The notes beneath the pieces are model-generated. The model saw only the letters and a program-made list of their open reading frames with translations, ran no database searches and had not been told where the DNA came from. A stretch of 61,208 nucleotides of DNA from Treponema sp. (GTDB lineage Bacteria > Spirochaetota > Spirochaetia > Treponematales > Breznakiellaceae): NCBI GenBank assembly GCA_031256035.1, contig JAIRRJ010000078.1:1-61208 (forward strand), given 5' to 3'. A program made the translations under genes and the position numbers. Of the stretch, positions 51,001 through 59,028 are shown one piece after another. How positions within the stretch are numbered: the stretch's first letter is position 1; every line of letters begins with the position of its first letter.

Positions 51001-53937
51001 CCGGTGCAGGTATCAGGACAGTCAGCAACCAACCTTTACCTTAGCCTGCGCGGAGGGAATCTTTTAACCAATACCGCACAGGCGCGTTATGCCAGCGTGG
51101 CGGGCGCGTCCAGCATAAGTTTCCTTTATACCGTAGGCGCAACTCATGATACCGGTTCGAGTCATTTTGAAGTTGATACGTTTACGGTAAGCGGTACCGC
51201 CAGAATTGTTGATTTGGCGGGAAATCCTCTTGCGGCAGCTCCTGCCATCCCTTCCGGGAATATAACCAGTAATGTGATCATAAAAACCAGCAAGCCGGCC
51301 GCTCCGGCTGTTACCGGCATACAGGCTCAGAGTTACTACAGCACCCCTGCATTTAACATTACCGGTCTTGAAAGCACCGCTTCAAAGGTTGAGTATAACC
51401 TTAACTATTCATCCGGCGGAAGCTGGAATGTTGTGCCTTCCAGCAAAATATCAGGAACCACTGCTTCCGGCATAGAAATTCCCCTTAACGGTTCTTACAG
51501 TATCGCCGTCAGGCAGTATGACAATGCGATGCCGGAGCCGAATGAATCATCTATTGGGACGCTTACGGGGACAGTCAGGGTGGATAAAGGGCCTTTGCTG
51601 GTCAGGATAGGCTCTGATACGCCGGACGGCATCTATTCTTATACTGCCGGCGGAACAAATATTGATATTGACCTTGAATTCCGCATACCGCTGACACTTC
51701 CCACAGGCACTGCTTTGTCAACTGTATTTATTGAGCTTAACACCAGCGGAGGAAGCGGAGCAGACCCGAATCGGGTGACATTACTTTCACCGGCAGCCGG
51801 CGCAAGCAGCAATGTATGGAAATTCAGATACACCGTTCGCGAGAATGCAAGCGTCCTTGCTCTGGATGTTGTTAACATTGACTCTCTGGACACTGTTACA
51901 ATCAACGATCAATACGGAACACGGGTAAACGGCCCTAACGGCTGGATAAAAAGAGCAGATCTTGACGCTTCTAACCGTTTTTCAGGTCAGAAACAAATAA
52001 GAATTATGGCAGGAAGGCCTGTTGTTGCAGCGCCAATTCCAAATGGATTATTAACAAACAATTCCACAACCGATAACATCAGTTTTAACAACACAGGCAC
52101 ACAGTTAAGCTTAATTTTTGATCGTGATATTTACCGCGGTGCAACAGCCGATAAACTTATTATCAGACAGATTTCGGATGACACCGCTGCGAACAGGTTT
52201 CTTATCCCAGCGGTAATGACAGAAAGCCAATGGGATGCTATTTTTATTAACCGTACGGATATTTTTACAGAACAAAGCGATCTGTTTCCTGCGGCTACCT
52301 TTAACGACTGGGGCGCAAATTCCGCCGCCAGAGCTGCAGCATGGGAAAATATAGGAAAGGCTCTTTACCAGAAGGGCAGTAACGGGGCGACTGTGGGAAC
52401 CGGAAATAATCTGAATTCCGATACGACGGTTAAGTATGTGCTTAAATATGATGTAAATCCCACAGATGCCAATGCCTCGACTACCGGGCTTACCGGCACA
52501 GGCTTTCCTGCAAATAACAACATGGGGCATATACGAACTGCCTTCCGCGCCGCCGAAGCGCTGCGTTTTTCCGCCGCTGATCCTGAGGTTACCATTTCCG
52601 GCAGCACTCTTAATATAGCCCTGACCGGAACAAAGGCTCTGCCTGTCAGGGGAGCGCAGTACCAGTGGATATTCCCCAACGGATTTGTAAAGGATTTCCT
52701 GAATAACGGAAACGGCAGCGCTAGCAATACCGGCGCAGACGGCAGCATTAGTTCCGTCTCAACGGCAGGCGGAGCGCGGGTTCTGTCATTTAATGGTACG
52801 GGTGCGGCTATTAAAACGGTAGAAACGCCTGTAATCCGCATTGACAAGGGCAGTGACATAGAAACATTTAACAATACGGGTGCCAACCGTCAGGCGCGGC
52901 AGCGGCTACAATCAAGCGTCAAAATCAACTCAAGAACGCCGGGGGCGGCGATAACATACGATAGAAGGCAGACCACGGACAATGTAGGCAGATTAATTAC
53001 AAGGAATATTTCGAATCCAACTACTCCTAATGCTGCTCCTACTGCAGCCCAAATAACTGCCTTCGGTACTACCAATACAAACAATCTACCGAATATCGGC
53101 ACAAGAGCTACCGGAGCTGCCGGGCGTACGTCCTTTGAAAATACCAAAATGAGGCCGCAAAGCGGCGTTGACGGAAGGGGGAATACCAGTCCCATTACCG
53201 GCGCTAATTGGACGGGGCTTGGCTTAAATTATTTTACAGCTATGGCCGATGCCTGGACAGCGGTACCAACGTATACGGCGGACTTTCTCATCGGTGAAGA
53301 CAATTACAATACCGGAGGTATGGAAATCCATATCCGGGCGCAGGCAACCAGAACCGGAATGACTAATTCCGCCTATGGCTATGAATCGGCTTACCGGTCG
53401 GTGCTGGTTTTCAACAATCAGGATATTTACGGAAATGATCAGAATCAGGCTGTCGGCGGCGGGGTTAACCGCGTATGGGTGCGGGGTTCAAATACTACAG
53501 CCGGCGATCCCACAGTGCCTGATTTCCCCATTGCGCGCGACCCGGCCCTTTCGCGAAAGGCAAGGTTAATGACCCCCATTGACGGTACAGGTATAAATCA
53601 AAATTCATCATTTACCTACGCTGCTATTCCAACCACTGCCGTTGGAGCCGGTGGCAACCATCTCTGGTTCTGGGTTACCTGGAAGATCAATGTGCCCGCT
53701 TATGTTGATGTATTCTACGGAACATTACCTACAGATGCGACAGACCTTTATCAAACACCCAGGACCAACATCAGGTATCTTTTCCATGCCTACTTTCCGC
53801 ATAAGGAGCATTATGCCCTCTTTCCGGGCAGAACCACTGTAATGGAAACCAGAGCGATTTATGCTGGTCAGTGGGATGGCGATCATGGTAATGCTCAGTT
53901 AACCTCCGCCACTACCGCACCTGATAAAAGGGATTAG
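48022..53937 (+). CDS. Giant Ig-like lipoprotein B3 (1971 aa), partner of A3
   Basis: Signal ends at Cys19 (GSLLFTVC), then ELALGTRINIKGPVVTI, the B-type start. The N-terminal domain has QWKYENGSWKISES; FYLPDSDKPYA and NWAYDDDGVLKL lie near residues 370-420; VFMAWIKPG near 550. One stalk unit about 803-1191 (DIFLEFNKAVEF; PPAISSITTSAQ; YSIAVRQYDNAMPEP), then the last SwmB-like domain (SDTPDGIYSYTAGG). The cap has TPVIRIDKGS near 1604, VKINSRTPGAAITYD near 1640, RVWVRGSN near 1817, PDFPI (in place of PGFPL) near 1833 and FWVTWKI near 1884. AGGAGG precedes the ATG. It ends the C-A3-B3 unit and is convergent with the outer-membrane protein gene. Confidence 0.85.
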   Translation: MKRLTALTIIFGSLLFTVCELALGTRINIKGPVVTISGPSANRAANETDPVVNTLFNLKGTAVSPNKIIRMTVTLDYWNKERQSLERQGRQWKYENGSWKISESADEGWKAYTNASYDTQEADPDKPVSTPKWSVNGDTVSWNLPVLLRRMEKGEYFITVSAWDQAENHDANSAQKIKVRYNNKAPGLKIRDPLLFGGTGSLAAPRPPDYNGYTFDPFGKPEQTGGDLKNFTNKFKGFSWEIELEDTMDGEYEMSFEITNQHNLDNPGQTKVVYYGWEWDKNNGLLPQMGGYTDVGSILDTIGTTRYKKVGNEIKFTGDGSTGDDSNCKYEIVKNLPKDRITPMQVVSRLKDNAGNVEYKSKGWFFYLPDSDKPYADINFAYKVKPNTPLSSIPANAPDQKVMTRNSTHVDNWAYDDDGVLKLEYKVYRLQDNSLNTDGAALATVTESFPNARQRENWTFRAANTYGIGRFKVEVTVTDIYNREGDRYDGYFTITSNSTPKIKQPFTAGTIGQTYWGDTYGKITISGTAEVECSDTCNGTHHEVKVDKVFMAWIKPGLGTENNLRYIDPNDPGWARATTGGFTDAYGNKVWVWDTSPSDFVSTTAGNKGANNQEEWNFSKDINYFSDLNIGSGSGQNPFSDQVFRVRVLSSATGKDLSSVSQVTTQGDIQAPKLEITSIAINNHTYPKYGLSGFGMIPAINSGDKVKLKGTWKDDSYDTWINHPNRISLLKNFVVRWEGRELNVSVPGAAISTTQESGEYVWETGEYTFIANNRDPIVKLSASLQDLNNNTGIAEEYIIVETDNPTLIRISSTTNDGRYGENKPTVTSIPASRYIDIFLEFNKAVEFYTSGSPNTSFPYLELNNSGRAFYLEGSGTNKIVFRYFTDGNYGTLATGSGGAATGGVSNTGTNRLNVTGIAPNSYPLANWVSVIGKTPATFPNDVYQASNTMSLSGGKNIVIDKIPPAISSITTSAQTSRPHSAGSQIYVTVNFTKPVQVSGQSATNLYLSLRGGNLLTNTAQARYASVAGASSISFLYTVGATHDTGSSHFEVDTFTVSGTARIVDLAGNPLAAAPAIPSGNITSNVIIKTSKPAAPAVTGIQAQSYYSTPAFNITGLESTASKVEYNLNYSSGGSWNVVPSSKISGTTASGIEIPLNGSYSIAVRQYDNAMPEPNESSIGTLTGTVRVDKGPLLVRIGSDTPDGIYSYTAGGTNIDIDLEFRIPLTLPTGTALSTVFIELNTSGGSGADPNRVTLLSPAAGASSNVWKFRYTVRENASVLALDVVNIDSLDTVTINDQYGTRVNGPNGWIKRADLDASNRFSGQKQIRIMAGRPVVAAPIPNGLLTNNSTTDNISFNNTGTQLSLIFDRDIYRGATADKLIIRQISDDTAANRFLIPAVMTESQWDAIFINRTDIFTEQSDLFPAATFNDWGANSAARAAAWENIGKALYQKGSNGATVGTGNNLNSDTTVKYVLKYDVNPTDANASTTGLTGTGFPANNNMGHIRTAFRAAEALRFSAADPEVTISGSTLNIALTGTKALPVRGAQYQWIFPNGFVKDFLNNGNGSASNTGADGSISSVSTAGGARVLSFNGTGAAIKTVETPVIRIDKGSDIETFNNTGANRQARQRLQSSVKINSRTPGAAITYDRRQTTDNVGRLITRNISNPTTPNAAPTAAQITAFGTTNTNNLPNIGTRATGAAGRTSFENTKMRPQSGVDGRGNTSPITGANWTGLGLNYFTAMADAWTAVPTYTADFLIGEDNYNTGGMEIHIRAQATRTGMTNSAYGYESAYRSVLVFNNQDIYGNDQNQAVGGGVNRVWVRGSNTTAGDPTVPDFPIARDPALSRKARLMTPIDGTGINQNSSFTYAAIPTTAVGAGGNHLWFWVTWKINVPAYVDVFYGTLPTDATDLYQTPRTNIRYLFHAYFPHKEHYALFPGRTTVMETRAIYAGQWDGDHGNAQLTSATTAPDKRD

Positions 53938-53948
53938 TCTTCAGTCCA

Positions 53949-53975
53949 CAGCCTCCTTCGGGAGGCTGTTTTTTT
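53949..53975 (+). terminator. Intrinsic terminator after B3
   Basis: Stem CAGCCTCC / GGAGGCTG with a TTCG tetraloop and seven T. The hairpin also stands after the minus-strand gene whose stop is at 53974-53976, but on that strand there is no U-run, so it acts mainly for the plus strand. Confidence 0.92.
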
Positions 53976-55482
53976 AGAATGAATAGCGCACTTTTAGTTT
54001 TATATATGAATTTTCCCAATACTGGCCAAGTTCTCCTGCGTTGTCTCCTGCAAAGATTCCTGCTGAAAGTTCAATGCACGTATCGTTCAAAGACCATGCA
54101 ACAGAGGGAACAATTAAACAGTCAAAGTCTTCAATGCCCCAGATATTTACCAGCTTACATTCCATTTTGTCCCTGAAAAAGTTTTTTTGAATTTGCACAA
54201 TAAGCCTTGTACTGGTAACATCGCTTGCGCCTTCGCTGTCCAGCGCGGGGTTGCGTGTTACATTCTCGTCAAGCAGGCGTATGCTTTCATTGCACTGAAT
54301 GTTTATGTTTACTCCGGCGAATATGTCGCGGTCAAAGCCGATTGCCCAGGAAAGAAAGGGGTTCTTTACTTTTCCGTCTTCGCCGGTTGTGTCTTCCGTA
54401 ATGTTAGCCGCAAATTCAGCTCTCACAGTAAAACCGGACAACACTTGTGAATAGTCAACGCCTATCTGATGATAGCGGCTGTATTCGATGTGAGAAGAGA
54501 TCAAACCTTCACTGCCTGAAAAAGGATCTTTGCCGGAAATGTAATTTTTGCGCATGTTGGAAAGAAGATCGTCAACTCCGGTAAGTGTTACTGACGGGCG
54601 GAACATGTTCCCGTAAAAATACTGAAAGCCTAAATCGGACTGGGCAATGACAGTGTTAAAACGCAAGCCTGTTTGAAAATACTCAACACCTGATGTATCG
54701 GGGAAAATTTCCGGGATGTCAAAACTGTCCTTGTTTTGATTGAAAAGCTGTTTTATTTGCGATGCGGAAACAAGAGGTGAAAATTGCTCTATGGCGCGAT
54801 CCAGCACCCCATTTGAGAATTGCGCTTCCATGTTTGAGTACTGATCCGGCATCCATCTTCCGTCCTTTGCAAATCTGTGACCCGCAAAATTGGGCAGGAA
54901 GACGGCTTCAACTTCAGAAAAATCTCCTATCCTGTAAGAAGCGTGAACCATAGGACGTGCGATTTTCATTGCCCTTGATTCTGTAATGTTTGTCAAATCC
55001 GAATAGTCAAGCGGGTTTACGACATCAAGAGGGCCGGGACTGTACATCCTGCCCCAGCGCAGTTTCATTAAGCCTGCCTCAACAACGACTCTGTCGAAGT
55101 AGCCTGCAAGCCACATTTCGTCCAGTATCATCGGGGTATAAGGGTCAAAGCTGTTGTCCATAAGCTCCGCAAAAGCCCTTTGCGAAAGATTAAGACTTAT
55201 ATAGCTTTTTGCATTTTTACCGCTTACAGTAAAATTTAACTTTGCGCTTAACATATCCCAGACTGAAAAGCCTCCGGCATCCCCGCTGAAATCGTGGACA
55301 AACAGGGTAGGGCCAGCTTCAATTTCTCCAGCCAGTGTAAGAGTGAAGGGCAGCAGGCTTTGCTGGCCGGGCTTGAGATTATCTTCAACGCCGTCTTCAT
55401 AATCGCCGAAACCGAAACCAAACTCCTGGGCATGGCAAAACAACGGGATAAACAGCAAGAGCAATAAACAACGCTTTATCAT
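53974..55482 (-). CDS. Outer-membrane beta-barrel protein of an MMPL/LolA-like cluster
   Basis: A 502-residue protein with a clear signal peptide (LLLLLFIPLFCHAQ, cleaved near residue 18) and alternating beta strands to a C-terminal KLKVRYSF, the aromatic end expected of a barrel. LRWGRMYSPGPLDVVNPLDY near residues 140-160 resembles DUF1302-type and related porin-like families. The start used is the ATG at 55482, which overlaps the stop of the LolA-like gene (TGATG); a GTG one codon earlier is possible. Context with an MMPL exporter and a LolA-like protein suggests the outer-membrane part of a lipid or hydrophobic-molecule transport system. Substrate is unknown. Confidence 0.8.
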   Translation of the reverse strand: MIKRCLLLLLFIPLFCHAQEFGFGFGDYEDGVEDNLKPGQQSLLPFTLTLAGEIEAGPTLFVHDFSGDAGGFSVWDMLSAKLNFTVSGKNAKSYISLNLSQRAFAELMDNSFDPYTPMILDEMWLAGYFDRVVVEAGLMKLRWGRMYSPGPLDVVNPLDYSDLTNITESRAMKIARPMVHASYRIGDFSEVEAVFLPNFAGHRFAKDGRWMPDQYSNMEAQFSNGVLDRAIEQFSPLVSASQIKQLFNQNKDSFDIPEIFPDTSGVEYFQTGLRFNTVIAQSDLGFQYFYGNMFRPSVTLTGVDDLLSNMRKNYISGKDPFSGSEGLISSHIEYSRYHQIGVDYSQVLSGFTVRAEFAANITEDTTGEDGKVKNPFLSWAIGFDRDIFAGVNINIQCNESIRLLDENVTRNPALDSEGASDVTSTRLIVQIQKNFFRDKMECKLVNIWGIEDFDCLIVPSVAWSLNDTCIELSAGIFAGDNAGELGQYWENSYIKLKVRYSF

Positions 55483-56255
55483 CACGGCCTTCCGGTTTTC
55501 AAAAACTGCCTTGTAAACACGGAGTCAGGGATAGGATCATCGTATTTGATCATTTCAACATTCAGGGTAGTCGAAGTTTTATCCGCCACAGTGGTCATTT
55601 TGGTTGACATGATGGCAAGCCGCCCCTGCACCTCCTGCAATTTGAGGATTTCAAGATTTTTTACGAGAACTCCCGCCTTGTTGTACAGTTCAACCTTCAT
55701 CGTTACCTTTGTCTGCTTGTCAATCCACTGGATCATCTTTGAATACTGGTAAGAGCTGTCCTTAGGCACAGACTGTATCACATAACAGGGGCTGTTATTC
55801 AGGTTTTCTTCACGTAACAGGGTGTGGTTGTCAAGTCCGGCGCTGCGGTGAGCCGAAGAAATATCATCATTGGAAAAATCCGTCCCCTGAAAACTTTTTG
55901 AGCCGTCAGATGCGGCAATGCGGGCAGGCTCGCCTCCAAGAGCGGGCAGGAATATCCATCGGTCATCGGAGCTGTTTGGATTTTCCATGGTAAGGAAACG
56001 GACGCCCCTTACGGAAGCCGGCTGTTGAAACACAATCACAGCCCTGTTGCCGTTGGGACCTTCCTTGGAATACTGATCGATAAGCCTTTCGGTAACAGTG
56101 CCGTTTTTGTCCTGTATCAGCATCCTTGATCTTGTAGAAACAGATTCCGATTTAATGCGATCCCTTGACGCCCGGACGATGGATAACGCATCTTCTTGTG
56201 AATGTGCAAAAAGCGTACAGTAAAAAAGCACCGTCAGTAAAATAATCTTTTTCAT
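55482..56255 (-). CDS. LolA-like outer-membrane lipoprotein-sorting protein
   Basis: A 257-residue periplasmic protein. Signal peptide MKKIILLTVLFYCTLFAHS is followed by QEDALSIVRASRDRIKSES, RMLIQDKNGTVTERLIDQYS, VRGVRFLTMENPNSSDDRW, and IFLPALGGEPARIAASDGSK, the pattern of the LolA-like family that travels with MMPL exporters. The start chosen is ATG 56255 with AGGAGG 5 bases before; a longer frame up to 56342 has no signal peptide and is encoded by the repeat at 56279-56360, so it was not used. It presumably carries a lipid or lipoprotein between the MMPL protein and the barrel protein. Confidence 0.86.
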   Translation of the reverse strand: MKKIILLTVLFYCTLFAHSQEDALSIVRASRDRIKSESVSTRSRMLIQDKNGTVTERLIDQYSKEGPNGNRAVIVFQQPASVRGVRFLTMENPNSSDDRWIFLPALGGEPARIAASDGSKSFQGTDFSNDDISSAHRSAGLDNHTLLREENLNNSPCYVIQSVPKDSSYQYSKMIQWIDKQTKVTMKVELYNKAGVLVKNLEILKLQEVQGRLAIMSTKMTTVADKTSTTLNVEMIKYDDPIPDSVFTRQFLKTGRP

Positions 56256-56278
56256 ACTTTCCTCCTGTTTAAATAACA

Positions 56279-56360
56279 ACGAACCACACGAACTATTACT
56301 CTGAAATCTCTCTTTGTTCGTGCAGGTTTGTGTGCGTACCATAGGTACGAGTTCGTGGTA
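56279..56360. repeat. Short palindromic repeat related to the centre of the pyrK insert
   Basis: ACGAACCACACGAAC at 56279-56293 faces GTTCGTGCAGGTTTGTG at 56316-56332 and GTTCGTGGT at 56351-56359; a CGTACC-ATA-GGTACG palindrome lies within. It matches the inner unit of the pyrK element. It forms the spacer before the LolA-like gene and supplies the last codons of the MMPL gene. Confidence 0.7.
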
Positions 56361-58983
56361 AAATCCCTGAATGTTTATTATTGACAGCAGCAGCCGTGAT
56401 AAACTTTGGTTTTATCAAAATCAAAAGAACGGGCAAGACCGTAAGGCTTACAAGCGAGCTTGTAAACATTGTAATGGCGATTAAAAGCCCAAGGCTCACC
56501 AGCATATTGAATTTTGATAAAAGAAGGACGGCAAAACCTGCGCCCACAGAAACGGCGTTAATAATTATTGCTTTGCCGGAACCGGCATAACTGCGCCACA
56601 GGTAATCTCCCGCGCCTCCGCCGTTCCTGTACTCCCGTTTGAACGCTTCAAGAAAATGGATAGAATAATCGATCCCGACTCCCACACTGACGCTTGTTAC
56701 CATGGCCGTTCCCAGATTAAGCTTAATCCCTGTAAATCCCATTATCGCGAAATTGGCGAGTATCGAAATTGAAAGAGGCGCGATACCTATGATTCCCGCA
56801 ATCAATGACCGGTTTGAGGCCGCTACTATGATAAAGACCAAGAGGATTGAAACAAAGACTGAAATCAGCTGGGATTGCACGACAAGCCGGTTCAACGAAC
56901 CTTCCACCATTGTCGAGCCGCCCACAGTTACTTTTACACCGTCAGGAACATGTGCCGCCAGATACCGGTCGATTGCATTGAATATTCGTGTAGAATCTCC
57001 CATCCCCAGGGTTTTTAGCTGCACAGTAGATTTTACGGCGGTAGGCTCAAGAGCATCGTTTGCATAAGTTGAGATGCTGCCGGAGAGCAGAACAAGGTAA
57101 TTTGATACCAGCTGCTGTAATTGTTCCTTGGTATCTTTCCCGTAACGGGCGGGGTCGGCAGGTATTTCATAATAAGCGGCGCCTTCGTAATTCACCTCAC
57201 GCTTGAGCCTGCGGACAAGATCATTGGCGCTAAAGTCGTGTGATGCGCTTGCCGCATTGTCCATGAGGGCGAAAAATTCTTTTTCGGTAAGTAACTTTTC
57301 ATTATCCGCTGACATTGTGCCGGCAGGCGCGGAATGAACATCAGATGCGCTTTCTTCAAATCCGCCGAAACCAAAATCATCAAAAAAGAAAGAATCCTCC
57401 TCATTCCTTTCAAGCCCGGCAGCGTCTGCGTCCGCATTGAGAATCTGGTTGATACGTTTTACAAGATCGGTAAACCCCATCACCTTGCCCACATCGGGTA
57501 TTTTTCCAAGGTATATGCCAAGACCGTCCAGCGCGGCAAGGGTATCGGGGTGCAGGGTTAATTCATGGCTTTCCGACTCCAGTACTACGCTAATGATTTT
57601 TGATCCGCCGAAATTTTCCCTGATGAAAATATCCGATTTATGAACATCAGTATCCGGTTTGAAATATTCAATCATTGCGTTATCGCTTATTATTTTTGTA
57701 AGCCCGTACAACGAGATGAAGATTGCGGCAGCAGCGAAAAAGACAACGGTCTTTCTTTTTTTTGCGATGATCATCAGGTTATCTGCAATAACAGCTCCGG
57801 GACGGTGGTTTTCTGTTTTCGGCGCGCCGGCAAAAAGTGCCGCACCGGCGGGACCCTTAATAATCAGCAGTGACGGAATAAGTGTAACCGCCACGGTAAA
57901 TGCCGCCAGTACGCCGAAACTGGCAAAGAAACCGAAATCCCTTATGGGCGGCACTGATGTAAAACACAATGAGAAAAATCCGGCAAAAGTGGTAAGAGCC
58001 GCAAGAAACACCGGTTTAATTATTTTGCGTAACACAGTCAAGACCAATGCTTTGTGTTCTTCCCGGTTCATCTCACGGTTTCCCCTGTCGTTAATGTAAT
58101 GGGTTACAACATGAATGCCGTAGGCGCTGCCAACTGCCACAAGTATTACAGGAAGCACCGTGCTTATTACAGAAAGTTTTACCCCCAAAATCGGCATAGC
58201 GCCCACCGACCATATAACTGCGATAAGCACGGTTAAAAGGGGCAGTATCACCTGAGTGAAACGCCGGAACGAAAAAAACAGAACCGCAAGCACCACAATG
58301 ACTACAAGGGGAACGAGAAGCCTTAAGTCAGCGCTTACAGATTCGTTAATTGAAGCGACAATCACAGGCATTCCGGTTACATAGACGGTACAAAAACCGC
58401 CGAACATTTCATACGCCAAATCGCGGATAAAAAGAAATTTCTCGTTTACTTCAGGCAATCCCGCTTCTTCCTGCGAAATTGTCAATGGAATGAGTATCTG
58501 TGTTGCGGTAAAATCATCGGAGACAAGGGAGCGTTCGTAAATGTCCCATGATAAAAGCCGCCTTTTTAACTCGGTTATTTCCTCAGCCGTTCCCGAAAAA
58601 TCACCGGGAACGAGCGGCTCTACAGTGATCGCCCCGTCTACAGAAGTGATATAATCTGCGTTTACAATAGAGACAACTTCCTTGATTATTGAGATATTCG
58701 TTAATTCTTTATTATAATCGCGTATGCGATTAAGGAATTCACGGTCAAATACCGTACTGTATTCACGTTTTAACCCAACCAGAATAAAGAGGGAACTTCC
58801 GAATGTACGGTCTATCCGGCGGGATGTGCTGAGAGCCGGATCATCTTCCGGCACAAAGCGGAGGTTATTGTTGTCCAGTTCGGCGCGCGGCAAAAAAGCG
58901 GCGAAAAACAATGTTATGAGCGTAATTACGGCTACTATGAGCCACGGCCGTTTAAAAAACTTTTCCATCTGTAACGCCATCAT
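56296..58983 (-). CDS. MMPL/RND-family exporter
   Basis: An 895-residue inner-membrane protein of the RND superfamily (predicted exporter type, COG1033-like). One TM helix (WLIVAVITLITLFFAAFLP) precedes a periplasmic domain of about 190 residues; a five-helix bundle follows (LLVPLVVIVVLAVLFFSF; AVGSAYGIHVVTHY). The second half repeats this, with VVFFAAAAIFISLYG, a larger periplasmic domain and the bundle including VTSVSVGVGIDYSIHFLEAF. Such proteins use proton motive force to move lipids or hydrophobic molecules. The start is uncertain: ATG at 58983, 58980 or 58968, none with a good ribosome site. The final 20 or so residues (near LPRTRTYGTHTNLHEQREIS) come from the repeat at 56279-56360 and probably replaced the original end. 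Confidence 0.9.
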   Translation of the reverse strand: MMALQMEKFFKRPWLIVAVITLITLFFAAFLPRAELDNNNLRFVPEDDPALSTSRRIDRTFGSSLFILVGLKREYSTVFDREFLNRIRDYNKELTNISIIKEVVSIVNADYITSVDGAITVEPLVPGDFSGTAEEITELKRRLLSWDIYERSLVSDDFTATQILIPLTISQEEAGLPEVNEKFLFIRDLAYEMFGGFCTVYVTGMPVIVASINESVSADLRLLVPLVVIVVLAVLFFSFRRFTQVILPLLTVLIAVIWSVGAMPILGVKLSVISTVLPVILVAVGSAYGIHVVTHYINDRGNREMNREEHKALVLTVLRKIIKPVFLAALTTFAGFFSLCFTSVPPIRDFGFFASFGVLAAFTVAVTLIPSLLIIKGPAGAALFAGAPKTENHRPGAVIADNLMIIAKKRKTVVFFAAAAIFISLYGLTKIISDNAMIEYFKPDTDVHKSDIFIRENFGGSKIISVVLESESHELTLHPDTLAALDGLGIYLGKIPDVGKVMGFTDLVKRINQILNADADAAGLERNEEDSFFFDDFGFGGFEESASDVHSAPAGTMSADNEKLLTEKEFFALMDNAASASHDFSANDLVRRLKREVNYEGAAYYEIPADPARYGKDTKEQLQQLVSNYLVLLSGSISTYANDALEPTAVKSTVQLKTLGMGDSTRIFNAIDRYLAAHVPDGVKVTVGGSTMVEGSLNRLVVQSQLISVFVSILLVFIIVAASNRSLIAGIIGIAPLSISILANFAIMGFTGIKLNLGTAMVTSVSVGVGIDYSIHFLEAFKREYRNGGGAGDYLWRSYAGSGKAIIINAVSVGAGFAVLLLSKFNMLVSLGLLIAITMFTSSLVSLTVLPVLLILIKPKFITAAAVNNKHSGILPRTRTYGTHTNLHEQREISE

Positions 58984-59028
58984 TGTAAACTATTGCGAAA
59001 ATAGGGGCAAGTGATTAATAATAGGATC

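Noticed and set aside
56256-56342. Longer N terminus for the LolA-like protein
   Set aside because: The added 29 residues are polar, come from the palindromic repeat and would bury the signal peptide; ATG 56255 has a good ribosome site.
59011-59028. Upstream GTG start for ligA
   Set aside because: It adds only six residues with no family support; ATG 59029 begins the usual N-terminal helix.
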